From: Balanoglossus misakiensis
Taxonomy: Eukaryota; Hemichordata
Reading direction: 5' to 3'
Assembly: GCA_040954595.2 (NCBI GenBank)
Contig: CM082582.2
Span: 10,230,001-10,294,000 of the forward strand
DNA: 64,000 nucleotides
The number at the start of each line of letters is the position of its first letter. Within the stretch, counting starts at the first letter, position 1. The notes below the pieces were generated by a model, which ran no database searches, was not told the DNA's origin, and was given only the letters and a program-made list of their open reading frames with translations. Position numbers and translations under genes: made by a program. Below are positions 12,522 through 23,886 of the stretch, one piece after another.

Positions 12522-12989
12522 ATTCAATTTCCTCGCAACCTTTCTTATTTTCAATACGACAAAATTAGAATCGGAAATCTGGCTGTTGAAGTGTCACGAG
12601 AGAAGAACAGATAAGAAAACGAGTCTGGGACACTTTGCTGCACGTGTTTATAACGGCGGTACGCGTTAGTTCTAATATTACGTTCTGTCAGCGCGCACGC
12701 TTTTAGTGAACGAATCCCAGCTCGCGTTTCTTGTTCTATGCTGCGCAAATCATGAAAACGGTTCTTTTTTAGGTTCGCGCGTTCTTCCATTCCCTTTTCA
12801 AATATTTCGCGCGCCCGGCAAACTGCAACGTCTTCCAAATAGCATGGATTGGTCTCCGTATTATATTGAAAGCGACAATGTTAGCATTTATTTCACTGAC
12901 CATAATGGATATTTCTTGAAAATTGTGAAAATGACATCATTGAGTTCGTAGTGGACAAGTATAGGAGTCCCTCCATAATAAGACTAAGA
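12522..12989. promoter_or_regulatory. Shared head-to-head promoter region of the two PKD1L genes
   Basis: Only 468 bp separate the start codon of copy 1 (minus, 12521) from the proposed start codon of copy 2 (plus, 12990). The two genes must use promoters within this interval or overlap each other's 5' UTRs. Part of it (12551-12951) is open on both strands, but neither frame resembles a protein. No TATA box was recognised. A bidirectional promoter is inference from geometry. Confidence 0.5.
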
Positions 12990-15900
12990 ATGGGGAAGTG
13001 GTACCGGTTCATAGGAGGGTGTGGAACCAGCGTCTGGAATGCTTGCACGGTTGCAGCACTGACAATATCCTTCGTCGCGATGATTGCATCTATCGGTAGG
13101 ATTCTATTCTCTGTGTTTTTCCTGATAATTATTCAGCAATTAAACAAAATGACACTACTTTCAACTTTGCACATTGTATATCATTGACACACACATTTGT
13201 CGTGTTCCCTTACCACTCAGGTTGTCAGGCGATAGACGTCGGATTGTCGACGACGCCGTTCGACCACTGCGCACACTTATCAACAGCAACTGTGGAGGTG
13301 AACAAGACAGATGATGAAACCGACACATTCGTCTATGAGTTTGACTTCGATGACGGTCTATACACAGGTGAGTACATGTGTTAATGTTTGGCCAGTTTTA
13401 AAGCATCGTCCGCTCGCACGGGTCGTTGGCTCAACCAGTCTCCCTTGAACGAGTTTGGTTGACAACTGAGTGTCTGCATGCCTGCATGTTTGTCCGTCCG
13501 TCTGTCTGTCTGTCTGTCCGACATCCACATTGCACCTTTCAAACATATATCGCCTAACTTTGCGCCACAGAAAGTGCAATTTTGGAAACTGGAACTACCA
13601 ATCTGTACGCACCCATCTGTGACATAGGATGTTACAAAGTCGACCTGTCAATTCACAGCGCAGAGGGCACCGGGAAGTGGAACTTTTCCGATGTCTGCGT
13701 CTTAGAAGCTATTGAGAAGGTTGACTTAGAAAGTTACTCCATCTACAACCCAGGTACGGAGTTCTGGTTTTCCTGCAGTAATGGCCGGTTTACGACAGCA
13801 GTGACCATGACTGTAAAAGCTGGAATATCGTGAGGTTTGATGCGCAACCATTATAATTAAGAAAGTTGTCTAAATTTTCATTTAATTATTTTTCAGAGAC
13901 ACCCTCGATAATTCTTCCATTTGGAGCAACGCTTTTATTCCGAGCATCGGTGAATGTGTCCGAAGCAAGCATTTTTCTGTATCGATGGGAATTTTCGTCA
14001 CCTGCCCTGTGGATTCCGATCACAGGCACAACAACCGAGCCTGCTTTCTCCTTGGCGGAATATCCCCCGTCGGAGGGGCACGCCATAACGGTGGTCGTCG
14101 AGAATCAACTGTACGCCGTCGCGGAGACCAGGAACCTCATCCTGACGGAGGGCGTCGGCCGGACCGTGTCCCTGGTCGACAGCGGTCCCGTGGGGCTGGG
14201 TGACGTCATGCTGTTCGAGTACTTCACCAACAGGGTGTCTGCGACATACGCGATAATCTTTGACGCTGACCTGGGTGACGGCAACCACGTGGGACTAGAA
14301 GATTACGTGGATGTTACTGAAGAAGACTCCGACCCGAAGTTCAAGTTCTCTTTCAGCCACACCTACCTGGACGCCGGTTCCTACACCGTCACGGTCACGG
14401 CAGTCAACGATGCGTCCAGCATTTCCGTATCGAACGTGGTTTACTGTGCGACGATAACGGTCCAGGCGTATTGGCCACACGGAGGTAAGCTGGGAGTGCT
14501 TTTTATCGGCGTTTGCCTGTGTTATGTGCCTCTGATCTGTGCGTCACTTCGCCAAATATTGTGACATTAGATGCTGTGCATACTTTTTCGAACCCCGACT
14601 GTGCTTTCGGTTGTTTGTGTTGTTCGTCTTTTTTTCCGCAGAATATTTTGACATTTCAACTTTTTTGTTTCAGGGTCCTTCTCCGAGTCGGACATCGGAG
14701 AAACGTTTGAGTCTCCTCTTGTGTTCAACGTGACGACCTTTAATAATTCCGTGCCGCTGTCGGTCTTTAAGTCATTCAAGTGGACCATCGAAGGACCACA
14801 CTTCGCGCAAATCGTCACGACGGCACCCTCACTGGAGCACGTCTTCCAGGGAGAAGGTGTATTTGACGTCAACGCCACGGCTGTGAGTCACAGCGGCGTC
14901 GACGTCACCAGGGCAACGTTCACGGCGAGGGTGGTGGACTCCATCGCCGCCCTGTACCTGATCAACGACAGCCCGGCGGAGGTCGGCGGGTCGGTGACGT
15001 TTGTTCTCTTCACCAGCCGGGTCGGCACCGACGCAACCTACAGCGCCAATCTCGGCGACGGATCCTCGCTGCAGTTGTCTCTCCCGAGCGAGGTGAACGA
15101 CATATCCAGCTTCGTGCCGCCGACCACAAACTTGATATTCCTCCCGCAAGAAAAGTTCGCCGTCGTGTTTCATCACACGTACGCGTCGAAGGGAACGTTC
15201 ACCGCATCCGTGTCCGCATCCAATGAGCTAAACCACCGGGCGGCATTCTCTGACGTGTTCATCCTGACCGAAGCGTGCGACCCGCCCACAGTTCGCATCG
15301 GCGAGAACTCGGAGGACCCGTCCGCCGTGGCGAGTTACCAAGCCGACATGTTCATTGTACAGACCGCAAACGTTTGGACAAGCACCTGTTACGGCTCGGG
15401 AGAAATAGCTTTGGAGTGGACCGCTCATCTCATCACAAATCGAACAACGCTGCCTGGTCCGTCCAACCAGCGTCCTTTTGCAGCCCCAATCGAAACATCA
15501 CGGGCAAATCTAGTCATACCGCCGTATGGTCTGAATCCCGGGTTATATTTCCTGAAGTTGACCGTCACAATTATCGACCAAGCGACTGGAAGCAGTATAG
15601 TCCATAACAGCGACCAGACACTTGTTCGCATCTCTCCGTTACTGGTCGCGAAAATTGAAGGTGGTAGTTCAAGAACAGTTGGTACGAATACTTCTGTTTT
15701 ATTACTATTCTTTTGTCTGTCCATCCCATGTATTTCTGTCTCTCCGTGACTCCGTCTGCCTGGTTATTTTCTAACAATCCAGTTTCATATCACTTCATCA
15801 CCAGGATTGACATCTGCCATATCCATCGACGCGCAAAAATCCCACGACCCAGATCCGACAGACGACGGTTCAATGCTGCAGTTCAGATGGTACTGCAGAA

Positions 15901-18900
15901 CGATGGACGACCCACCGTTCCCAGGCCCGATCACGCTCTCTCATTTGGCGAATACCGGTATGCGTATATGCTATAGGTACATGTACTAAAACCACTGAAC
16001 TCGACTCAACAAAAAGTACTTCCAAGCAATTAACCCATGGTAAAGATTTTGCATAACATTTTTACAGGAGGGTGCTTCGGGAATGGTAACTTCTTGTCCG
16101 ATCACACCAGCTCCGTCGTTGTGGTCGATGACCGGTCACTGGACATCCTTGTGTCGTACGTGTTCCGCCTGGAGGTGCACAAGCCGCCGAGAGTCGCGGG
16201 CGTGGCGGAGCAGACGATCAGGGTTGTGCCTGGATCACCGCCACTTCTCCAGATCAGGTAATGGTTGAAATGTCGAGGCTGGTTGGTTGGCGCGTGCATT
16301 GGTGCGCGAAATGCGCATACCAAATGAAGGGTATCGTGAATATTCCTTCCCACTGAGGGCCGTCAAAACGGACATGGTCATCAAACACGTCACATTACAT
16401 TACATTACATTTTGTGTGTCTATCCCCAAGGTGTCTTCATAACTGCGACCGTAAGGTCAACCCGTCCACCAAGTTTGTCTTGACCGCTCACTGCGCGGAC
16501 TGCGCCGGGGACCCCACCGTGAGGTATATGTGGGGTTTGTACGACAGTGGTGACGTGGCTGTGACTGGCGTCGACTTCGGCGAACGGACTCTCCACGGTG
16601 GATCCAGCAAACACCTGTTTTTCAAGCCTTACGCCCTGGCAAATCTGACTGAGGGGACGTATACCGCGAGGCTGTTAGGTAAGACTTGCAAATTGGCCAA
16701 TAGGAGACCAGCCGGCGAAAATCTTTTGAGTGTCACTGGGGGAGCGGTAACGTTTAGTGTTTTTCAGCGTTTATGAGAAGTGTAATTATTTACGAGTATT
16801 TTGTCATCTCCCCGTAGTATCTGCAAAGGGCCGGGCTGAGGGCGGGGCGGAATACAGTTTTTCCATCAACCGACTTCCCGCCGTCGGTTCCTGTTCCGTC
16901 ACTCCGTCCCACGGCTACGTCCTCGACACCCAGTACGCCATCCGGTGCACCGGCTTCAGCGATGAAGATTCGCCGCTGACGTACACGTTTCTGGCGGTTA
17001 CCGGCGCGGGGAAGGAAACCACGATCACTTTGCTGGAAACAGAACAGCAAGCAGGCTCCCTTCTCTACTTCGGACAGCAGCCCAGCGTGGAGTCGACCTA
17101 CTTACCGACGGGAGTCGCCGAGCGAGACTACCGCGTGGACATCGTTGTCACGGTCTCCGACATTTACGGAGCGAGCGTTCAAGTTCAAACCTCGACCACA
17201 GTAAGTTAGCGATTGGCCACTTCACTGATATTTTGAGAGGATGTGGTCACAAATATCAATCTGAAAAGTTGTTTCTCGACTTCTTTTTCCCTCCCTCAAA
17301 CTATTTTCCAGTCTCAATCTGGATATTCAACAAGCCACGAATGATCTTTCGAAAACATGATCTTAGTCAAGTCTGAGAACTGACCATGACTGAACGTAAC
17401 TGTCCTTTTAGGTATACGAGACCCCGGGTGAACCTGGTGAGATTCTGGACAGGCTGTCCGACTTGATCGACGGGGAAGATTCCCTGCTGCAAAGGCTGTC
17501 GGAATATAGTGACACGCAGTCAATGACACAACTTCTAACTATGGCCAGCTCTACACTACAGAACTTAACTTGCAGTGAACTTGGTCCTGAATATGTGCTG
17601 TCAAGCGGAGAGGTATAATGGTTGCATTTATTGTCATTTCTAAAAGTATGTTGAAGGGCGAAGATTGTCCAAAAATGCATGGCATTGTCAAAAACCCCGT
17701 GAATATGAAATGAAAGAGGTAATATAACCGAACAGTGAGATTCTTACTAACCATGCGATTGCCCATTACTTCGACCAACAGATTCGCACAACCATAGTGA
17801 CGTCACTGTCAGCCATGCCCGTGGACTCCAACGAAATGCTACAGCAAGTATCATCAGCTATGAACCTGGCCACGCAGGACATGACTTGGTTCTCTGAACA
17901 GACGCAGGTATGTGTTCGCCTAGCGCGGGACGGTTTTGCGAGCCGTGGTGGGTTTGTAACTATCTAACTAATCTTTTATTGGCGCAGGGCATCATGTTGT
18001 GTCGACTTAGTTAACAAACATCTCATTTCTGTTTTCAAACTAGCTGGCTACTGTCAATGTATTTGTTGAACTGGCAAGAGCTTTGAAGTCGACGTCAGAG
18101 AAATCCCCGGAGAGAGCTGTGGCAAATTCGGCATTGGCGTTGGGGGCGTGTCTCTCAAACGCCATCGGTGCTCTTGGAAGATCTGCGATGGAAGGAAGTT
18201 GCAGCGGTGATGCGGATGATGGCGACAGCGATGACGAAATGGTACTGATGAAAATCCAATATTGTTTGTAGGCTATAGACAGTAGCTCAGAATCGTTTCA
18301 TATAGTCTGTCTGGGGTGTTTTGTTGCAGAATCTTTACACATAAAAGTACATGTAGAAATCCACAGAAGAAAATGTGTCTTTGGTCTACTCAGACCACAG
18401 ATATGTGATATCACGGCGATACAATCAATGCAGCATCCAGCATCTACATTGATTTAATTTCTTTCCACGTTTCAGAGGCGCAACGTGACCTTGACTGTCC
18501 TTGGAGCACTGGGGGACATCCAGTCCGCCATGGCAGCAAACAGAGTCGTCGCTGAACCTGTCACAGTGCTGGTAACCCCGGCCTTTTCAGCCGCGTGGGA
18601 CAGACTGGAAGCAGGGGATCTCGATGGAGCGGCTTTTCGGGACAACGAGACCGGTATCAGATACCAGTTTCCTGTAAACGGCTCCCTCTCGCATTCGTTA
18701 CCGGAGAATTACACAGACGCCGTAGACTTGCAAGTGAGAAAGTGGTCATTTTTTCACATATTAAGCGCATGTGCTGTGCATCATGAAACAACTAGTGTCC
18801 ACTTTAAAATGTATAGCCAATATACACTCCTTGTGTAACCTCCTATCTCTATGTCTGTCTGTCACTCTCCCTCCCCCTGTCCTTCTTTCTCTCCCTCTAC

Positions 18901-21900
18901 CTCTCCCCTCTCTCAGAGTTATTTCATGCCATTCAACCCATTCGCGTGGGACAGCACCGGCGAAAAAATACACGACGGGATCATCGGACTCAGAATGAAG
19001 TTACCCAATGACCTGGAGGTCGAAGGTAAGTAAAAGTAAAAATCACCAAGACAATCGAAGCCTTGAGACACGTTCACTGTGATTCCGCAGCGCATGCTGA
19101 ATTCCACGGCAACACAGCAGCATTTATGGTTTTTCCTTCCGATTTTGACAATTACAGTTGAAGACTTATCATCAGACATCGAAGTCTTCTTGCCCCAGAC
19201 GGCAGTGGAGACGCAAAGCAGCTCAGTTGTAGTGGACAGCACCAACGCGACATTGCGCTCTGATTTCACCGTCGACGCCTTGGGAACGTCCGTGCTGATC
19301 AGCGTGGAGACCGATGAAGCAGACCTGACTTTTCAGTTTTACGTGCGATACGGCGCCGCGCCGAGCCCGACGGAATTCGACGAAACCATCGCCCTGCCCG
19401 CGGCAGTGAACGGCGCCTGTGACCAAGGAGACTCGTGCCTCTGGTTTCTTTCATCCGGGTACCTGAACAAGATGGGTACCTATCGCATCCTGGTTATCCT
19501 GGATGGCGTTCTTCACGATGAGAGCGCAGCTGTTACCATGGCGATGTACACCGCCGACTGTTTGTACTGGGATGATAAAGCCGAAGCGTGGTTGAGAGAT
19601 GGGTGTACGGTGAGCATGATGTTTCAAAGACGATTACTGTAACGCGTAATTATACATAGACAATTTCATAGCAAAGTCACGTGTCTGTCGTCGACCACTG
19701 ATTTTTAACCAGATTCCCCCCCCCCCTTCCCGCTGTAGGCTGGACCCTTGACGACGTCCTCCAGCATCCATTGTCTGTGCAACCACCTGTCGGTGTTCGG
19801 CGGGTCGATGTCAGCTTTGCCTAGCACCGTTGATGTTGAAGACACAGTCGACTTCATCACCCCTATCGTGGAGAGCCCCGTCATGCTGTCGACATTGGCG
19901 TGTGTATTCGCTGCGTATTGCACCTTGGCTGTTTGGTCTTTGAGACAAGATCGGGTGGACAGATCTCAGGTACGTCAACCTGAAACACACATGCAGAGTG
20001 TGATACGGATGACATTATGGCCTCCAGCGTCACAGTCTTTGAACAGTTTTCTACGTTACAGCCAGCTATACGTTGTTTCTATAACTTGACTCGTTGAAAT
20101 TGTCCTCCTTAAAGATTTTTGTCGCTTTTGACAGTCATTTTCGGCTACGAATAGGTAGGCCTAATGGCGAACGAACAAATTGGTCACACATCTCAATATT
20201 TCTCTTCTTAAATAAATCACGAAACTCTTGTCACTTTTTCTCCAGGCCAAGATCTGTGTTTTAGAAGACAACGACCCGCGCTCATCGCACTGCTATGGGA
20301 TCACAGTCCACACCGGGTATCGCAGAGGAGCCGGGACGTCGGCCAACGTGGTTTTGACCCTGCACGGGAAAGACGGCAAAAGCGAGCCCCACGTGCTGCG
20401 TGATGCGTCGAGAAGTGTGCTGCAGCGAGGGGACACCGACACGTTTCTGCTGACGACGACCCAGTCGCTTGGCAACATCGAGGCCATCAGACTGTGGCAC
20501 GATAACTCAGGAAACAGTCCAGAATGGTTTGTTAGCGACGTGATCGTGCAAGATTTAGAAACTGAACTTCGCTGGTATTTTCTGTGCAACACTTGGCTGG
20601 TAGCAGATGATGTTGGTTCGGGTTTGATCGACAGGGTCTTCGGAAAGGCTTCGGTGGATGACTTGAAGAAATTCGAACCGTTCTTCGTCACCATGGTTGC
20701 GTCGGGACTGCGAGATCGCCACCTCTGGGTTTCTGTCCTCGGCCGGCCGGCGCGGAGTCATTTCACTCGCTTCCAACGCCTGACGTGCGTCCTGTCACTC
20801 GTGACGTGCTCCATGCTGGCGAATCTGTTGTTTTACAGGGTGATGAATGACGGCTCCGACAAGCTGAACTGGCGGGTGCCCGTGATCGGCATCGCGAGCA
20901 GCGCTGTGGTGTGGCCGATAAACACCGCCATCGTGCAAATCTTCAGGTTTCTCGAACCAAAGAAGCGGGAAACAGCGACCAGTGATGCGGATACCGAATC
21001 ATCCCTGTACGACCAGGCGTCTTCTCAACGAACAATCGACATCGATACCCCTCCGTCTTCTGGTCCACAACCCCATCCTTCCGAGTCCGAGGAGCATACG
21101 TCGGCCTCCAGCGCTGCCAGCGGTCCGTCGCAGAAGTCCTCGCAAGAATCCGGCTCCGATTGGACGGACTTCAGCTCGGAAGCTTCGTTTTTCTCCACGA
21201 GCTACGCCAGCACGGCGGAAAGCTTGCGGGAGTTGAGCGCGAACGAATTCATCGTCTTGACGCTGAACCAGTTCCGCGAGGACTGCGCCGGGGCGCTGCT
21301 GGAGCGCAAGGAGGCACCCACGAGACAGGAATACAAACACTACGACGTGAACTTGGAAGTCTTGCTCAAGGTGATGAACATCACGCAAACCCCGGACGTG
21401 GCTACTCTCCCGGGGATGGAGGATTATGCAGATGTAGTAGCAGCGAAGGGCCGAAGATCTTTTAGAATTGTCCTTTCCTGGCGGTTTTACTACGTTGCTT
21501 GGTTGCTGCTCGTTGCTACGACTTCGATTTCCACCTATTACCTGATACTGCACAGCATTGAGTATGGGGAGGCGCAGTCTATCCACTGGCTGATGTCTGT
21601 GTGTACGTCCATCTTCCAAAGTATAGTCGTGGAACAACCAGCGTTGGTAGGTAGAAGTTAAACTTGCACTTCGTGTATGGTCAGTATTACAGTGTGAAAT
21701 AAAGCATCGTCACCCTCTGATACAAGTATCATCATTGACAAGTTATTCTCATTGACAAACGATCCTAATATTTTGGCCCAAGTGCGCAGCAGAGGAGTTC
21801 AGACGATGCATATAAGTCTCACAGATACATGAGAGATGGAACAGATTTAGGTTAAAATTTTGACAACTTGTCTATTTTTTCGTTTTAGGTCCTTTTCGTC

Positions 21901-22242
21901 GCATTATTTTTCGCGTTATTCGTTAAAGATTTGGACGATGGCGAGATTTGTCCCGAAGATTTTGATGAAGCACTTACACAGGCCGGTGAGCGAGATTTTT
22001 GCTTACACTTTTAATGAATTTAACGGATCTTGTGAGTTGGAATTGCTGGCGAAGTTTCAGTCACCAGCATAGTCAAACCGAAACCGCGTTACATTCAAGG
22101 AATTAATCCAGTACATGTACTATTGTCTCTCTGTTCCTGTCGTTGGTCAGTTTATTTTGACAGTTTAGATATGGCCGTAGAGTACGTGTCCAGAATTCGC
22201 CAGGAAGAGGTCTATATGCCACCACACCAGAAGACGTTGTAG
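12990..22242 (+). CDS. Polycystin-1-like protein, copy 2 (lacks the channel domain)
   Basis: Nineteen exons: 12990-13095, 13221-13367, 13571-about 13812, about 13899-14484, 14674-15681, 15805-15957, 16068-16257, 16431-16678, 16818-17200, 17412-17612, 17782-17907, 18044-18241, 18476-18733, 18917-19025, 19158-19609, 19739-19969, 20246-21646, 21889-21985, 22169-22242. The product is about 2070 aa. It begins with a hydrophobic signal-like segment (about 13-34) and a cysteine-containing region, then has two PKD domains (exons 4 and 5), a REJ region, a GPS ending CLCNHLS, a membrane helix, PLAT (about 1550-1660) and about four more helices. Junction 3/4 is unresolved: the good donor at 13830 does not match the phase of the next exon, while a weak donor at 13813 does. 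The last exon meets an in-frame TAG at 22240, where copy 1 continues into the extracellular and channel domains. It may be a functional receptor-only protein or a decaying gene. Confidence 0.8.
13490..13521. repeat. (TGTC)n-type tetranucleotide repeat in PKD1L copy 2 intron 2
   Basis: A run of TGTC/CGTC units just upstream of the exon 3 acceptor. It is pyrimidine-rich and may help form the polypyrimidine region. Confidence 0.7.
16389..16411. repeat. (CATTA)n pentanucleotide repeat
   Basis: About four CATTA units in PKD1L copy 2 intron 7, 20 bp before the exon 8 acceptor. Confidence 0.8.
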
Positions 22243-23196
22243 AGGAAATGCACACAGGAGGAGGATCGCCACCTTGCGAAGATATAACGACCGACACGGC
22301 TTCGATGATATAAGAGGAAGGAGTTGTACATTGGACGTGCACTTGTCGTCACGACAGCCGTTGCTTGACAACGGCCAACGAAAGCCAGTTGTCCCTTTTC
22401 GAGAACCATTGTATAGGAAACGAGTAGCTCCGTACAATATTGGGGACCTTGAATTCGCCCTAGCAACGTCAGTGGAGAAAACCTGCACATCGATTTTAAA
22501 GACAATCCGGTGTTTGGGCGTACTTTACGATTTTAGTATGACCTGTGAGATTTTGTATGTCCTTTTCCTAGTTCGGCATAGAAGAATACTCGACTCGAAA
22601 TGAGAAAATCGTGCAAAATAAATGGATAGCTGAATAAGCCTGAACGAAATTCAAATCCACAGTGTACATGTATGCTGTCTGTAGTGACTCATGGTCATCG
22701 CGTAAACTTTATTTTCAAGGTGTAGCCTACTCAAAGAATTTTGGAATTATTCAACGACATCTGACCAATGATTCAATGATAGGCATGAACTTTGTCTCAT
22801 TTGTGACGGTGGATTGGCCATGCGACACTAAGATGGGGATGTTAAATGAAATGAGTTATTTATCGGTTGGCACCAATTGCCTTTGCACAGCCGGTCCATA
22901 TATTAAACCAAACTATATTTTATGTTATGAATAAATTCATAATTATGAAAATTGTTGATTTCGCATTATATCCACTGAACTGCTGAAAATTGCTAATCTT
23001 TGACTGACTTTGTTGGAAATTTATAAACTGGGCAGCTCATTGGAAACACAATAACGCTATTAAGTCAAGTTAAAGCATCTCTACAGATATTTTCTTTTTA
23101 TCATATTTATGATACCTTTGATACGAAACCGGGTTTATGGATACGAACATGACGAAAGTCCGACCAATCACTTCTTTCGAACTCAGTTGACCCATA
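22243..23196 (+). pseudogene. Decayed channel end of PKD1L copy 2
   Basis: After the stop at 22240-22242 the frame stays closed. At 22526-22603 a short open stretch still reads YDFSMTCEILYVLF followed by a basic tail and a stop. The eight residues CEILYVLF equal those of the first channel helix of copy 1. The polycystin extracellular domain that should lie between is not recognisable in any frame, and no pore segment is seen further on. This looks like a relic of the lost 3' half. The rest of the interval up to the IST1 promoter shows no gene. Confidence 0.55.
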
Positions 23197-23241
23197 ATGA
23201 CGTCATGATACAAGATGCGCATGCGTTAATACGCCATCTTG
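23197..23241 (+). promoter_or_regulatory. IST1 promoter elements: CRE, NRF-1-like and YY1-like sites
   Basis: Within 45 bp there are a palindromic CRE (ATGACGTCAT, 23197-23206), an NRF-1-like box (ATGCGCATGCGT, 23215-23226) and a YY1-type box on the minus strand (CGCCATCTTG, 23232-23241). This combination is typical of TATA-less housekeeping promoters. It lies just before the probable 5' UTR exon, whose donor is at 23374/23375. Confidence 0.6.
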
Positions 23242-23886
23242 TCAACTGGTCGTGAAGGTCAGCTGAGCTTGAGTCAGAGATATATTACATATTGACAATT
23301 ATTTGCAATTCAACGTTAAAGCAGAAGCTGCGGAAGAATCGCCTGTGACCATCTCTTCACATTTTATTCCCAAGGTAGGTAAACTTCTTTTTCCGTCAGT
23401 AATCGAACCGACACAGGGGTTTTCCTGGACCGATATTCAATGTTTACAAAGTTAAGTTTTGCAGCCAACATCACTGTCTCCACTTCCGTGTTCTTACCTG
23501 GTATAAAGTTAGTGATTATTAGGCGAAGACAAACGTGTCAAAGAGAAGAAGCGATCAGGCTGTGTCCAGCATATCTTGCCTACACCCATACACCGAATAA
23601 TCCTACATTGTTGATGCACGATCGATTTTGTACTCGAATTCAGGCTTATGACTATGTAGCTAGTCAAGTGAAGATTGTAGCCATCAGGCTACACTTTACA
23701 GTTAGTGGATTCCCGAGCCTGTTAGTCTATGTGATTGTAGCAGTGATCGATCATGGATCATGTACGTAAATGACTCAAGATTGGCCACTACCTGCAGGGA
23801 AAAGACATAAGCTAACAAAGTTGATAACAACTATTCCTGGTTTGGTATTTACAGCCTTACTGTTACACAAGAACAAAAAGACCATC

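Noticed and set aside
12706-12951. Plus-strand frame before PKD1L copy 2
   Set aside because: It ends at a stop before the leader exon, is not in frame with it and has no signal-like or conserved segment.
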